A stretch of 64,000 nucleotides of DNA from Flavobacteriaceae bacterium (lineage in GTDB: Bacteria > Bacteroidota > Bacteroidia > Flavobacteriales > Flavobacteriaceae). The stretch covers positions 1 to 64,000 of the forward strand of contig JAKISG010000010.1 of assembly GCA_021648755.1 (NCBI GenBank), in the 5' to 3' direction. The position numbers and the translations under genes are program-made. Positions 7,082-16,793 of the stretch are shown piece after piece; position 1 is the stretch's first letter; every line of letters starts with the position of its first letter. The notes under the pieces were generated by a model. The model made no database searches. It worked only from the letters and a program-made list of their open reading frames with translations, and was not told the DNA's origin.

Positions 7082-9238
7082 ATGTCAAAAAACCAAAGAC
7101 AATTATCTAAAACATTAGCCTTACAACACGACCAATCTGACTGTGGTGTTGCCTGTTTATTATCCATAATAAAATATTACAAAGGTAATAACTCATTAGA
7201 AACATTACGAGAAATAAGTGGTACAACAAGGCAAGGGACTACTTTGTTGGGTTTATACCAAGCCGCCAACAGTTTAGGTTTTGAAGCAAGTGGTAATGAA
7301 GCAGATATACAAGCATTAATAGACCATAAAGAACCTTTAATATTACATGCAGTTATTGAGGAGCGTTTGCAACATTATCTAGTTTGCTATGGTTTTGAAA
7401 ATAATAAATTTATAATTGGTGATCCTTCAAAAGGTATAACAACTTACACTAAAGAAGAGTTAGAAAAAATTTGGAAATCAAAAACCTGTTTAACACTTAC
7501 ACCAAATGCAAACTTTATAAAAGCCACGGAAACAAAAAAATCTAAAAAAGAATGGTTTTTAAAATTGCTTAAAAAAGATTACCAATTATTAGGTATTAGT
7601 ATGGCTTTTGGTTTGGTGGTTGCTTTATTAGGTATGGCAATGGCAATTTTTTCACAAAAACTAATAGATGATATTTTGCCGTCTCATGATACTAAAAAAT
7701 TAATAACAGGTATTGGTTTGTTAGCATTTATATTGTTGGTTAGGGTCGCTTTCACCACGTTGCGCGAGTTCTTTCTAATAAAACAATCTAAAGACTTTAA
7801 TAATAGAATAATTGATACTTTTTATAGTTCGTTATTACACTTACCAAAACCTTTTTTTGATACTCGTAAAATAGGCGAACTAGTTGCACGTTTAAATGAT
7901 ACAAACCGAGTACAACGTGTTATAAAACTAATAGCAAGTAATTTTGTAATAGATATTTTGGTTACGTTAGTTTCTTTTGGTTTTTTGTTTTATTATTCTT
8001 GGGAAGTTGGCGTTATTGCTTTGGTCAGTTTACCAATTTACTTTTTAATTATTTATCGTTTTAATAAACAAATTATAAATGCTCAAAAAGAAGTGATGCA
8101 AAGTTACGCCTTAAACGAAAGTAATTATATTACATCTATGCAAGGTATTGCAACGATTAAGAATTTTAATAGACAAAATTTGTTTCAAAAAGTAAATCAA
8201 CTTATTTATGGAAACTTTCAAAATAAAATTTTTAATTTAGGTAAAATAAACATTAAACTTGCTTTATTATCTGGTATTTCAGGTGTTTTATTTTTGATTG
8301 TTATTTTAGGCTATACATCTTATCTAGTTTATAATGAAACTATGACTTTAGGTATGTTAATAGCTGTGCTTGGTATTGTAGGTTCGTTGTTGCCAAGTAT
8401 TACCAATTTAGCATTAATTGCCATACCAATTAATGAGGCAAAAATAGCCTTTAATCGTATGTTTGAATTTGCAAGTATTAAAAAAGAAAACCAAGGAACT
8501 ATAAAAATAATCAATTTTAAATCCCTAGAGATTAAAGACATGTCTTTTAGATTTGCGGGTAGAGGTCAGTTACTAAAAAATATAAATATTACCATTAATA
8601 AAGGCGAATTTATTGCAGTTGTTGGCGAAAGTGGAAGTGGTAAAAGCACTTTAGGACAAGTTTTACAACAATTTTATATGTTTGAAAATGGGACGATAAC
8701 AGTTAATGATGAATTTGAATTAAAAGATATTTCAACATCACATTGGCGAGATTTGGTTGGTGTAATTCCACAAGAAATACATATTTTTTCTGGTAATGTT
8801 ATCGATAATATTTTATTAGGAGCAGAAGATAAACCTGAAAATGTAGTTAAATTTTGCCAAGAAAATGGTTTTGAAAAATTTATTGCACAATTACCACAAG
8901 GTTACGCAACTCTATTAGGTGAAGAGGGTATTAATTTATCTGGCGGACAAAAGCAAATAATAGCATTAGCAAGGGTTTTGTATAAAAAACCACAGTTTTT
9001 AATTTTAGATGAGGCAACTTCTGCAATGGGTAGAAATACAGAAAAGTTTACCATGCAATTACTTAAAAATTTAAAACAAGATATTGCAGTATTGTTTATT
9101 TCGCATAGATTACACACCTTAAAAAATATTGCAGACCGAATTTACGTGTTAGAAAACGGTGCTATTTCATCTACAGGAAATCATCAAAAGTTATTAGAAA
9201 CATCAAATTTTTATAGTGAATTTTGGAAAGAATTATGA
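7082..9238 (+). CDS. Peptidase C39-containing ABC exporter (PCAT)
   Basis: A 718-residue bacteriocin-type exporter that cleaves double-glycine leaders and exports the core peptide. The N-terminal C39 peptidase has the triad Cys21 (QSDCGVACL), His98 (LQHYLVCYG) and Asp114 (GDPSKG). A six-helix membrane domain follows (about residues 165-450). The ATPase domain has Walker A GESGSGKST near 515, signature LSGGQKQ near 619 and Walker B LILDEATSA near 641. The D-loop after Walker B reads SAMGRNTE, so the usually conserved Asp is Gly. The natural substrate in this window is the 54-residue precursor at 3346. No HlyD-type adaptor or TolC-like channel is encoded nearby. The start at 7082 leaves a normal distance to the active cysteine. 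Confidence 0.93.
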   Translation: MSKNQRQLSKTLALQHDQSDCGVACLLSIIKYYKGNNSLETLREISGTTRQGTTLLGLYQAANSLGFEASGNEADIQALIDHKEPLILHAVIEERLQHYLVCYGFENNKFIIGDPSKGITTYTKEELEKIWKSKTCLTLTPNANFIKATETKKSKKEWFLKLLKKDYQLLGISMAFGLVVALLGMAMAIFSQKLIDDILPSHDTKKLITGIGLLAFILLVRVAFTTLREFFLIKQSKDFNNRIIDTFYSSLLHLPKPFFDTRKIGELVARLNDTNRVQRVIKLIASNFVIDILVTLVSFGFLFYYSWEVGVIALVSLPIYFLIIYRFNKQIINAQKEVMQSYALNESNYITSMQGIATIKNFNRQNLFQKVNQLIYGNFQNKIFNLGKINIKLALLSGISGVLFLIVILGYTSYLVYNETMTLGMLIAVLGIVGSLLPSITNLALIAIPINEAKIAFNRMFEFASIKKENQGTIKIINFKSLEIKDMSFRFAGRGQLLKNINITINKGEFIAVVGESGSGKSTLGQVLQQFYMFENGTITVNDEFELKDISTSHWRDLVGVIPQEIHIFSGNVIDNILLGAEDKPENVVKFCQENGFEKFIAQLPQGYATLLGEEGINLSGGQKQIIALARVLYKKPQFLILDEATSAMGRNTEKFTMQLLKNLKQDIAVLFISHRLHTLKNIADRIYVLENGAISSTGNHQKLLETSNFYSEFWKEL

Positions 9239-9251
9239 TCTAAGTATCTAG

Positions 9252-9824
9252 TCAGAATAAATTTTTAAGTACTACTTCTTCAATAACCTGCGGAAAATTT
9301 GCCATTTCTAAAACTGCTATTTTTTTTGCCACATCATTTGCCACATCATTTTTACCAATCTCAAACTGCTTTTGAAAAATAATAAGACCTTCATCATAAT
9401 TTTCATTTACAAAATGAATGGTAATTCCACTTTCTTTTTCGTTATTATTAATGACTGCTCTGTGAATATGTATTCCGTACATGCCTTTACCTCCATATTT
9501 TGGCAATAGTGCAGGGTGGATATTTATTATTTTATTTGAAAATATTTTTACAATATTCTTTGGTATTTTTAATAAAAATCCTGCTAACACAATATAATCC
9601 GCTTCTTTTTTTAAGAAACTTATTATTTTATTGGTTTGGTATAAATCATCTTTCTTAAAAATTAAACAAGTAACATTCCGTTTTTTAGAACGCTCAATTA
9701 CTTTGGCATTTTTATTGTTAGTAAGAACATAGGTAACGATAGCAGTTTTCTTTTTTTGAAAAAAATCTATAACATTTGCCGTATTAGTTCCAGAACCAGA
9801 CGCAAAAATAACAATACGTAGCAT
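9252..9824 (-). CDS. purN: Phosphoribosylglycinamide formyltransferase (GART)
   Basis: A 190-residue enzyme that transfers a formyl group from 10-formyl-tetrahydrofolate to GAR in purine synthesis. It has the N-terminal phosphate-binding loop FASGSGTNTANVI, the catalytic stretch INIHPALLPKYGGKG and the folate-pocket motif GITIHFVNENYDEG. Length matches the family. It is divergent from acpP, the usual order in Bacteroidota. It converges with the C39 exporter gene, 13 bp away, so the peptide island ends exactly here. Confidence 0.95.
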   Translation of the reverse strand: MLRIVIFASGSGTNTANVIDFFQKKKTAIVTYVLTNNKNAKVIERSKKRNVTCLIFKKDDLYQTNKIISFLKKEADYIVLAGFLLKIPKNIVKIFSNKIINIHPALLPKYGGKGMYGIHIHRAVINNNEKESGITIHFVNENYDEGLIIFQKQFEIGKNDVANDVAKKIAVLEMANFPQVIEEVVLKNLF

Positions 9825-9964
9825 AAAGAGTTAACAGTTATTATTCCTCACAAAAAAAAGGATTATTATTAACAAATTGAGAATTAAAATTAAAAACTTA
9901 TATTTTTTTACTATTTTAGAACTCAATAAAATTGGTGCAGATAGTAAATTAGAAATTAATTGTT

Positions 9965-9972
9965 TACTTTTG
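9965..9972 (+). promoter_or_regulatory. -7 box of the acpP operon
   Basis: TACTTTTG matches TAnnTTTG and lies 36 bases before the acpP start. No clear TTG is present at the right upstream distance, so only the downstream box is claimed. Confidence 0.45.
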
Positions 9973-10008
9973 CCCTGTAATTAAAAAATAAAATTAAAAA
10001 TTAAAATT

Positions 10009-10242
10009 ATGTCAGACATTACATCAAGAGTAAAGGCAATTATCGTTGACAAATTAGGTGTTGACGAAAATGAAGTAACAACAGAAGCTAACTTTACAAA
10101 CGATTTAGGAGCAGATTCATTAGATACTGTAGAATTAATTATGGAATTTGAAAAAGAATTCGATATTCAGATTCCAGATGACCAAGCAGAAAACATTGCT
10201 ACAGTAGGTCAAGCAGTTACTTATATAGAAGGAGCTAAATAG
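10009..10242 (+). CDS. acpP: Acyl carrier protein
   Basis: A 77-residue acidic carrier protein with the phosphopantetheine attachment motif GADSLDTVE (Ser37). It carries growing acyl chains for fatty acid synthesis. It is followed by a terminator and then fabF and rnc, the classic acpP-fabF-rnc order. Its codons are less AT-biased than its neighbours', as expected of a highly expressed gene. Confidence 0.97.
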   Translation: MSDITSRVKAIIVDKLGVDENEVTTEANFTNDLGADSLDTVELIMEFEKEFDIQIPDDQAENIATVGQAVTYIEGAK

Positions 10243-10269
10243 TAATAAATTTACTAAACTAATTAAATT

Positions 10270-10306
10270 ATGAGTATTTCCTTTTTGGTAGTACTCATTT
10301 TTTTTT
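10270..10306 (+). terminator. Terminator after acpP
   Basis: The arms atgagta (10270-10276) and tactcat (10292-10298) pair perfectly around a pyrimidine-rich loop, followed by a long T run. It would make acpP transcripts more abundant than fabF read-through. Confidence 0.65.
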
Positions 10307-10466
10307 AAATTTTTTAAAAGATTAATTTTTTGCTAAACCAATATTAACAGTCATTTAGCCTTTTTGTGACAAAAACTCTTGCAGGTTTAGGTAATAAGAA
10401 AATAAAGTTTTTTTATTTTAGTTCAATTATAATTCATTATATTTGGATTTTTATTTAAGTTTAAAC

Positions 10467-11720
10467 ATGAAATTAAAACGAGTTGTAGTAACAGGGTTAG
10501 GAGCATTAACACCAATTGGTAATAATATTAGAGAATATTGGGATGCTTTGTTAAGCGGTGTAAGTGGTGCTGCACCAATTACTTATTTTGATGCTTCTAA
10601 GTTTAAAACTCGATTTGCTTGTGAACTTAAAAACTTTGAAGTAACCGACTTTATGCATCGTAAAGAAGCAAGAAGAATGGATAAATTTACACAATATGCT
10701 TTAGTTGCTACAGACGAGGCGATATTAGACGCTGGTTTAGATTTAGAGAAGGAAGATTTATCACGTATTGGTGTGATTTGGGGAGCAGGAATTGGAGGGT
10801 TAGAAACTTTTCAAAATGAAGTTTTAAATTTTGCAAAAGGAGATGGTACGCCTAGATTTAATCCGTTTTTTATACCAAAAATGATTGCAGATATTGCTCC
10901 AGGACAAATTTCTATAAAATATGGATTTAGAGGTCCAAATTTTGCAACAGTTTCAGCTTGTGCATCATCAGCAAACGCAATGATAGATGCTTTTAACTAT
11001 ATTCGTTTGGGTCAAGCAGACATTTTTGTAACTGGTGGTTCTGAGGCAGCGGTTACTCTTGCGGGCATGGGAGGATTTAATTCAATGCATGCACTTTCAA
11101 CTAGAAATGACGACCCAAAAACGGCATCAAGACCATTTGATAAGGATAGAGATGGTTTTGTTTTAGGAGAAGGAGCAGGGGCTCTAATATTAGAAGAATA
11201 CGAGCACGCAAAAGCAAGAGGAGCAAAAATATACGCTGAATTATTAGGCGGAGGTTTGTCTGCAGATGCATATCATATTACAGCGCCACATCCAGAGGGA
11301 TTAGGAGCTTTAGCAGTGATGCAAAATTGTTTAAAAGATGCTGGTTTACAGCCAAAAGATGTAGATGCTATAAATATGCACGGTACTTCTACAGGTTTAG
11401 GAGATATTGCTGAATCTAAAGCAATTGTTAAAGTTTTCGGAAATCACGCATACAATATCAATATTAATTCTACTAAATCGATGACTGGTCATTTATTAGG
11501 TGCTGCAGGTGTTGTTGAAGCAATAGCTTCAATATTAGCGATTAAAAACAAAATTATACCACCAACAATAAATCACTTCACAGATGATGATCAAATTGAC
11601 TCTAAACTAAATTTCACATTTAATAAGCCTCAAAAACGAGAAGTTAAAGTAGTTATGAGTAACACGTTTGGTTTCGGTGGTCATAATGCATGTGTTTTAT
11701 TTAAAAAAATGGAAAATTAA
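10467..11720 (+). CDS. fabF: 3-oxoacyl-ACP synthase II
   Basis: A 417-residue condensing enzyme that extends acyl-ACP with malonyl-ACP. The thiolase-fold catalytic residues are present: Cys in TVSACASSANA, His in INMHGTSTGLGD and in NTFGFGGHNA, and Lys in NSTKSMTGHLLGAAG. A TTG 24 bases upstream is in frame, but the ATG at 10467 (MKLKRVVVTGLG) gives the normal family N-terminus and is preferred. It lies between acpP and rnc and ends 9 bp before rnc. Confidence 0.97.
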   Translation: MKLKRVVVTGLGALTPIGNNIREYWDALLSGVSGAAPITYFDASKFKTRFACELKNFEVTDFMHRKEARRMDKFTQYALVATDEAILDAGLDLEKEDLSRIGVIWGAGIGGLETFQNEVLNFAKGDGTPRFNPFFIPKMIADIAPGQISIKYGFRGPNFATVSACASSANAMIDAFNYIRLGQADIFVTGGSEAAVTLAGMGGFNSMHALSTRNDDPKTASRPFDKDRDGFVLGEGAGALILEEYEHAKARGAKIYAELLGGGLSADAYHITAPHPEGLGALAVMQNCLKDAGLQPKDVDAINMHGTSTGLGDIAESKAIVKVFGNHAYNININSTKSMTGHLLGAAGVVEAIASILAIKNKIIPPTINHFTDDDQIDSKLNFTFNKPQKREVKVVMSNTFGFGGHNACVLFKKMEN

Positions 11721-11729
11721 ACATTGTTT

Positions 11730-12497
11730 ATGAATTTTTTAAAAAAATTTAAAAGATCACACAGCAAAGAAGATGAAGATTTTTTAATTTCTTTAAAAAG
11801 AATATTGGGCTATAAACCTAAAAATATATTTTATTATAAGAAAGCATTTACTCACAGTTCTGTCAAAGAAATTAAAGTAGGTAAGCCGTATAATTATGAA
11901 CGGTTAGAGTTTTTAGGAGATTCGTTTTTAGACGCAATAGTAGCTAGTTTTTTATATAAAAACGCCCCTTTAAAAGATGAAGGCTATTTAACGCAAATGC
12001 GTTCTAAAATTGTAAGTAGAGAAAGTTTGAATAGAATAGGTAGAGATTTAGAACTTACTGAGTTTGTTAAAAGCACAGTTGCTAAAGAAAATTTTGGAAA
12101 TAATATTTATGGTAATATTTTTGAAGCCTTGATAGGTGCCGTTTATTTAGATAAAGGTTATGAAGGTTGTCACAAATTTATTACAAAAACAGTAATAAAA
12201 CCTTATGTTAATATCAAGCAATTAGAAGGTAAAATAACAAGTTATAAGAGTGTGTTAATTGAGTGGTGTCAAAAATATAAAAAGACTATAAATTTTGATG
12301 CATATGAAGACAATGCTAATGAAAAAAGAAATCACTTTTCTGTAAAACTGTCTATAGATAACAAAATAATCTCTAAAGGAAGAGCAACTTCAAAGAAAAA
12401 AGCAGAAGAAATTGCTTCAAAAAGAGCATATTATACATTGCAACATAAGATAGAAAATAAATCAAAAATGTTAATAAACCCAAAAGTACAAATTTAA
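11730..12497 (+). CDS. rnc: Ribonuclease III
   Basis: A 255-residue double-strand-specific endonuclease for rRNA and mRNA processing. The signature ERLEFLGDSFLDAIVA and the second acidic motif EALIGAVYLDKG supply the metal-binding residues. Residues about 165-235 form a double-stranded RNA-binding domain ending in GRATSKKKAEEIASKRAY. A TTG two codons upstream is possible, but the ATG at 11730 is preferred. Its stop overlaps the end of the convergent tRNA nucleotidyltransferase gene by 4 bp. Confidence 0.96.
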   Translation: MNFLKKFKRSHSKEDEDFLISLKRILGYKPKNIFYYKKAFTHSSVKEIKVGKPYNYERLEFLGDSFLDAIVASFLYKNAPLKDEGYLTQMRSKIVSRESLNRIGRDLELTEFVKSTVAKENFGNNIYGNIFEALIGAVYLDKGYEGCHKFITKTVIKPYVNIKQLEGKITSYKSVLIEWCQKYKKTINFDAYEDNANEKRNHFSVKLSIDNKIISKGRATSKKKAEEIASKRAYYTLQHKIENKSKMLINPKVQI

Positions 12498-13915
12498 CTA
12501 ATTTTTAAGCCTATTTTATTACCTTTTAAAAGCATAAAATCATAGCAATCTTCATATTTATTAGAAATTACACCATCTAAAATAGCTTCTTTTATAGCAT
12601 TTTTAATTAGCCCTATTTCACGACAAGGCTTTAGGTTAAATGTTTCCATAATTAGTTTACCAGAAATTGGTGGTTGAAAATTACGTATTTGGTCTCGCTC
12701 TTCGACTTCTTTTATTTTTTGACGAACAATTTTAAAATTGTTCATATATTTAGCCATTTTTTTTTGGTTTTTTGTAGTGATATCTGCTTCGCAATGCGTC
12801 ATTAAATCATCTATCAAATCACCTGCATCAAAAATTAAACGCCTTATTGCTGAGTCGGTTACATCTGCTGCTAAAATAATGGGTCTAGAACTTAAAAATA
12901 CCAATTTTTGAACATACTTCATTTTATCGTTTAATGGCATTTTTAAGCGTTTAAAAATGTGATATACCATTTTTGAGCCTTCAAATTCGTGTGTATGAAA
13001 AGTCCAGCCGTGTTCTTTGTCAAATCGTTTGGTTGTTGCTTTGCCAATATCATGTAATAAAGCTGTCCAACGTAGCCAAAGATTATCTGTAGTTTTTGCA
13101 ATATTATCAACAACTTCTAAAGTATGATAAAAATTATCTTTATGTCCTTGGTTTTCTACATATTCTATTCCTTGTAAATTGGTTAATTCAGGTAAAATTA
13201 ATTTTAACAAACCCGTTTTAAAAAGTAAATATAACCCTTTTGAAGGTTTTTTACTTAATAAAATTTTATGTAGTTCGGTTACAATTCTTTCTTGGGTAAC
13301 GATTTCTAACCTATTGGCATTATTAGTAATTGCTTGTAGTGAACTTTCTTCAATCGTAAAATTTAATTGTGATGCAAATCGGATTGCTCTCAACATTCTT
13401 AAAGGGTCATCAGAATAAGTTATGCTTGGCTCTAATGGTGTTCTAATAAGTTTGTTTTTTAAATCTTTAACGCCGTTAAAAGGATCTAATAATTCTCCGT
13501 AATTTGCTTTATTTAAACTTATAGCTAATGCGTTTATGGTAAAGTCTCTACGATTTTGATCATCTTTTAAAGTTCCACACTCAATAGTAGGGTTTCTGCT
13601 TTTGTTTGAATAGGATTCTTTTCTAGCACCAACAAATTCGATTTCAATAGTATTGTATTTTAACATTGCCGTACCATAAGTTTTAAAGATTTGTACTTTA
13701 GGCTTGTTAGGTAATAATGATGCTACTTTCTTAGCTAAATCAATGCCGCTACCAATGGCAACAATATCTATATCTTTTGATTTGCCTCTTTGTAAAATAT
13801 AATCGCGTACAAAACCGCCAATTACATAAGCTTCTAATTTGGTTTGCGATACTGCTTGTGTAATGAAATTAAAAACATTGTGTTGCAGTGCTTTTTTATA
13901 ATTATTAGTATTCAT
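12494..13915 (-). CDS. cca: CCA tRNA nucleotidyltransferase with HD domain
   Basis: A 473-residue class II nucleotidyltransferase that adds or repairs the 3' CCA of tRNA. Motifs: GGFVRDYIL and the metal-binding SKDIDIV at the N-terminus, then RRDFTINALA and the DPLRMLRAIRFA flexible-neck motif. An HD domain follows (WTALLHDIGKATTKRF, HTHEFEGSKM), with probable phosphohydrolase activity. Poly(A) polymerases share the fold, but the HD domain and the absence of a second copy here favour CCA addition. It starts at the base where the tsaC-like gene stops, so the pair is an operon. Confidence 0.9.
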   Translation of the reverse strand: MNTNNYKKALQHNVFNFITQAVSQTKLEAYVIGGFVRDYILQRGKSKDIDIVAIGSGIDLAKKVASLLPNKPKVQIFKTYGTAMLKYNTIEIEFVGARKESYSNKSRNPTIECGTLKDDQNRRDFTINALAISLNKANYGELLDPFNGVKDLKNKLIRTPLEPSITYSDDPLRMLRAIRFASQLNFTIEESSLQAITNNANRLEIVTQERIVTELHKILLSKKPSKGLYLLFKTGLLKLILPELTNLQGIEYVENQGHKDNFYHTLEVVDNIAKTTDNLWLRWTALLHDIGKATTKRFDKEHGWTFHTHEFEGSKMVYHIFKRLKMPLNDKMKYVQKLVFLSSRPIILAADVTDSAIRRLIFDAGDLIDDLMTHCEADITTKNQKKMAKYMNNFKIVRQKIKEVEERDQIRNFQPPISGKLIMETFNLKPCREIGLIKNAIKEAILDGVISNKYEDCYDFMLLKGNKIGLKIS

Positions 13916-14472
13916 TACTTTCTTATAAATTCAATTTTTTGATTAACTAATTGTATTATATTTGATGGTTTTATATCTTTTGATTGATTCGGTAAAGAAA
14001 CAACAAAATCTACACTATTTATGATGATTTTAGATATGCTTCCAAAACTCATTGGTGTTGGTTTGCTTGAAATATTTGCTGAAGTAGAAACAATAGGCTT
14101 ATTAAAAGCAGTCAATAAATCTTTTATAAACCCTTTATTTACAATTCTAATTGCAACGGTATTATTATTTGCAATTACATTTTTTGCCAAATTTTTTGGA
14201 TTATTATATATTACTGTTGTTGGTTTTTTAGTGTTTTTTAAATAATCTTTTATCTGTTCTGGTATTTCTTCAACATATTTTTTTAGCATATCAAAACTAT
14301 GCACTAAAATAATTAGACTTTTACTTTCTTCTCGTTGTTTAATTTTATATATTTTTTTTACAGCAGATTCACTTGTTGCATCACACCCTATACCATAAAC
14401 GGTATCGGTCGGGTAAAGAATTGTGCCATCTTTAATAAGAGTGGCTTTAGATTTTACAACTAATGTTTTCAT
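13915..14472 (-). CDS. tsaC: L-threonylcarbamoyladenylate synthase (Sua5/YrdC/YciO)
   Basis: A 185-residue YrdC-fold protein that makes threonylcarbamoyl-AMP for the t6A37 modification of tRNAs decoding ANN codons. It has the conserved PTDTVYGIGCDATSE start, the KQREESKSLIILVHS motif, and STSANISSKPTP near the C-terminus. It lies upstream of the CCA transferase with overlapping ends, a sensible pairing of two tRNA maturation enzymes. YciO paralogues cannot be fully excluded. Confidence 0.88.
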   Translation of the reverse strand: MKTLVVKSKATLIKDGTILYPTDTVYGIGCDATSESAVKKIYKIKQREESKSLIILVHSFDMLKKYVEEIPEQIKDYLKNTKKPTTVIYNNPKNLAKNVIANNNTVAIRIVNKGFIKDLLTAFNKPIVSTSANISSKPTPMSFGSISKIIINSVDFVVSLPNQSKDIKPSNIIQLVNQKIEFIRK

Positions 14473-14933
14473 TTTATTAAAACTAAGATTTTTTTAATTT
14501 TTTTATGATTCGCAAGTTAATTTAAAAATTTAAAATACTAAAGTTTAGTTTTTTTTAATTTTTTTCTAAGATTGGGTTTTTAAAGTAACACATTTAAAAG
14601 TTAAACTCTTTCGATACAATTTTATTAGGAGCATTTAAAAAAACGCAATAGTTTTAATAATAACTTAAAAAAATAATTTAATAATTCATCTTTTTTAATT
14701 AGGTTTGCATCAATTTGTTAAATTGAAATGCTTTGAAAAATAAGAGTCTAAAAAACAAGCCTTACTTTTTTTCATAGAAAAGAAAAATTTATAATCTTTT
14801 TTTAGGTGCTTTTAATAGACTTCTTTGAAGTCTTAAAAATAAAGTTGACAAAATTAATAATGCGTAACGCAGATTAAAAACTTAAAAGTATTGTAGAAAT
14901 AGGAAAAATAAATTTTCTAAATATCTAATAAAA
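14473..14933. other. 461-bp intergenic region between tsaC and the SulP gene
   Basis: Very AT-rich divergent promoter region. The only structure I see is a 7-bp hairpin agacttc-ttt-gaagtct at 14817-14833, without a T run. No open frame with coding character, RNA gene or riboswitch-like motif is apparent. Confidence 0.5.
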
Positions 14934-16793
14934 ATGGAAGAAATGAAAACAAACAAGTTTGGATTTAATTTCAAATATCTTAAGGGTGATTTACTTGGAG
15001 GAATTACCGCAGGTATCGTTGCCTTACCTTTAGCACTTGCCTTTGGTGTAAGTTCGGGTTTAGGACCAAGTGCTGGTTTATACGGTGCTATTTTTGTAAG
15101 TTTTTTTGCCTCCCTTTTTGGTGGAACAAACACGCAAATATCTGGACCAACAGCGCCAATGACTGCAGTAAGTATGGTTGTAATTGCAGGTATTGTTGCC
15201 ACTTTTAATGGCGATGTTACCAAAGCGTTACCAGCCATACTAACCGTTTTTTTGCTTGCAGGGTTAATGCAAATAGGTCTAGGTTTTATTGGTTTAGGTA
15301 AGTATATAAAATATATTCCATATCCTGTTGTATCAGGATTTATGACAGCAATTGGAGTTATTATTTTAGTAACACAAATATTACCTTCGGTAGGTTATTA
15401 CCCCAAAGAAGATACTGAATATGTAAATCAATTTAAACCTTATGCAGCAGAAGTTATTTTAGGTAATATTCTAAAAGATAAAACAGGAGACGGTATATTA
15501 GTATTAGAAGACTTTAAAGAAACTATAGATAGTGCTGAAAAAATAACTCAAGTTCAAATTTTAAAAGAATCAAAGGCTTTAGCAGGTAAAAATGCATCTG
15601 GTGTTTTAGGAGCATTTAAAGTACTACCAAGAGCATTAAAAAATATTAATTGGTTAGAACTACTTTTAGCACTAGGTACTATTTTTATAGTTTACGGTTT
15701 TAAACGAATAACAACAAAAGTACCAAGTGCATTAGTTGCCTTATTGGTAATGTCTGGTATCGCAATTGGTTTTAATTTAAGTTATAGACCTATTGAAGAA
15801 ATACCAGGTGGCTTACCAATACCAAATTTAGCTATTTTTTCTGATTTTAATTTTAGTAGTATTTCCCCTTTTATATTTACAGCATTAACATTGACTTTAC
15901 TAGGTGCTATTGATTCGTTATTAACATCGGTTGTAGCAGATAATATGACTAAAACGAAGCATAAACCTAACAAAGAATTAATAGGACAAGGTATTGGTAA
16001 TACTATTGGTGCTATTTTTGGTGGTATTCCAGGAGCAGGAGCAACTATTAGAACAGTTGTAAATATTAACGCTGGAGGAAAAACCAAATTATCAGGTATG
16101 ATTGCTGGTGTTTTATTATTGGTAATTTTATTAGTCTTAGGCCCAATTGCATCGCAAATACCTGCAGCAGTATTAGCAGGGATATTAATTACTGTTGGTA
16201 TTGGTGTTATGGATTATAAAGGTCTAAAAGCAATACCATACATGCCAAGACCTGAAGTAATTATAATGCTTATTGTATTGATTTTATCTTCGGTTTGGAA
16301 TTTAGTTTACGCTGTTGGTATTGGTCTAGTAATTGCTTCATTGGTGTTTATGAAAAAAATGGGTGGTTTAATAGAAAAACGTTCTGATGTAAAATCGTTA
16401 AGTAAGGAAAAAGCTTGGGTAGATGAAAAAAATTTCCCAGAAGAATTAGCTAAAATAGTATTTGTTAAACATATAAAAGGCCCATTATTTTTTGGTTCTA
16501 CAAGTGATTTTCAGGCACTTTCTAAACAAATACCAGCAACAGCATCAATTATTATTATCCGTATGGGAAGAATGCAATATATGGATCAATCGGGTTTGTA
16601 TGCAATGGAAGATGTTTTGATAGATTTAGTTAGAGATGACAAAAAAATACTCTTTGTAAATTTAATTAAACAACCTAAATATATGTTAGAGCGTATAGAT
16701 ATTATTCCAAATTTAGTGCCTAAAGAGCAGATATTTGATAATTTTGAAGCCTGTACAAGTTGGATTAAAAACAATGTAAAAAATGAAAAATAA
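14934..16793 (+). CDS. SulP family anion transporter with STAS domain
   Basis: A 619-residue transporter with 10-14 membrane helices and a C-terminal STAS domain (from about residue 500; MQYMDQSGLYAMEDVL is the nucleotide-binding-like core). Motifs GDLLGGITAGIVALPLALAFG and GAIFGGIPGAGATIRT are typical of SulP. A hydrophilic insert of about 60 residues (around 165-230, AEVILGNILKDKTGDG onwards) interrupts the membrane domain. SulP members carry sulfate, bicarbonate or other anions, and the sequence alone does not decide. The operon continues with a DUF2490 barrel and the NhaB Na+/H+ antiporter, which favours a Na+-coupled substrate such as bicarbonate. Confidence 0.9.
   Translation: MEEMKTNKFGFNFKYLKGDLLGGITAGIVALPLALAFGVSSGLGPSAGLYGAIFVSFFASLFGGTNTQISGPTAPMTAVSMVVIAGIVATFNGDVTKALPAILTVFLLAGLMQIGLGFIGLGKYIKYIPYPVVSGFMTAIGVIILVTQILPSVGYYPKEDTEYVNQFKPYAAEVILGNILKDKTGDGILVLEDFKETIDSAEKITQVQILKESKALAGKNASGVLGAFKVLPRALKNINWLELLLALGTIFIVYGFKRITTKVPSALVALLVMSGIAIGFNLSYRPIEEIPGGLPIPNLAIFSDFNFSSISPFIFTALTLTLLGAIDSLLTSVVADNMTKTKHKPNKELIGQGIGNTIGAIFGGIPGAGATIRTVVNINAGGKTKLSGMIAGVLLLVILLVLGPIASQIPAAVLAGILITVGIGVMDYKGLKAIPYMPRPEVIIMLIVLILSSVWNLVYAVGIGLVIASLVFMKKMGGLIEKRSDVKSLSKEKAWVDEKNFPEELAKIVFVKHIKGPLFFGSTSDFQALSKQIPATASIIIIRMGRMQYMDQSGLYAMEDVLIDLVRDDKKILFVNLIKQPKYMLERIDIIPNLVPKEQIFDNFEACTSWIKNNVKNEK

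Noticed and set aside
3346..9238. Lanthipeptide or sactipeptide type of cluster
   Set aside because: No LanB/LanC/LanM, radical-SAM or YcaO-like gene is present; the core lacks the Ser/Thr/Cys richness expected of such precursors.
10443..10466. Extended TTG start of fabF
   Set aside because: The extra residues MDFYLSLN do not belong to the FabF N-terminus, and the ATG at 10467 gives the standard start.
14882..15238. Minus-strand frame covering the start of the SulP gene
   Set aside because: Antisense of SulP; it contains no recognised domain, and its Pro/Lys-rich composition is typical of a reversed membrane helix.
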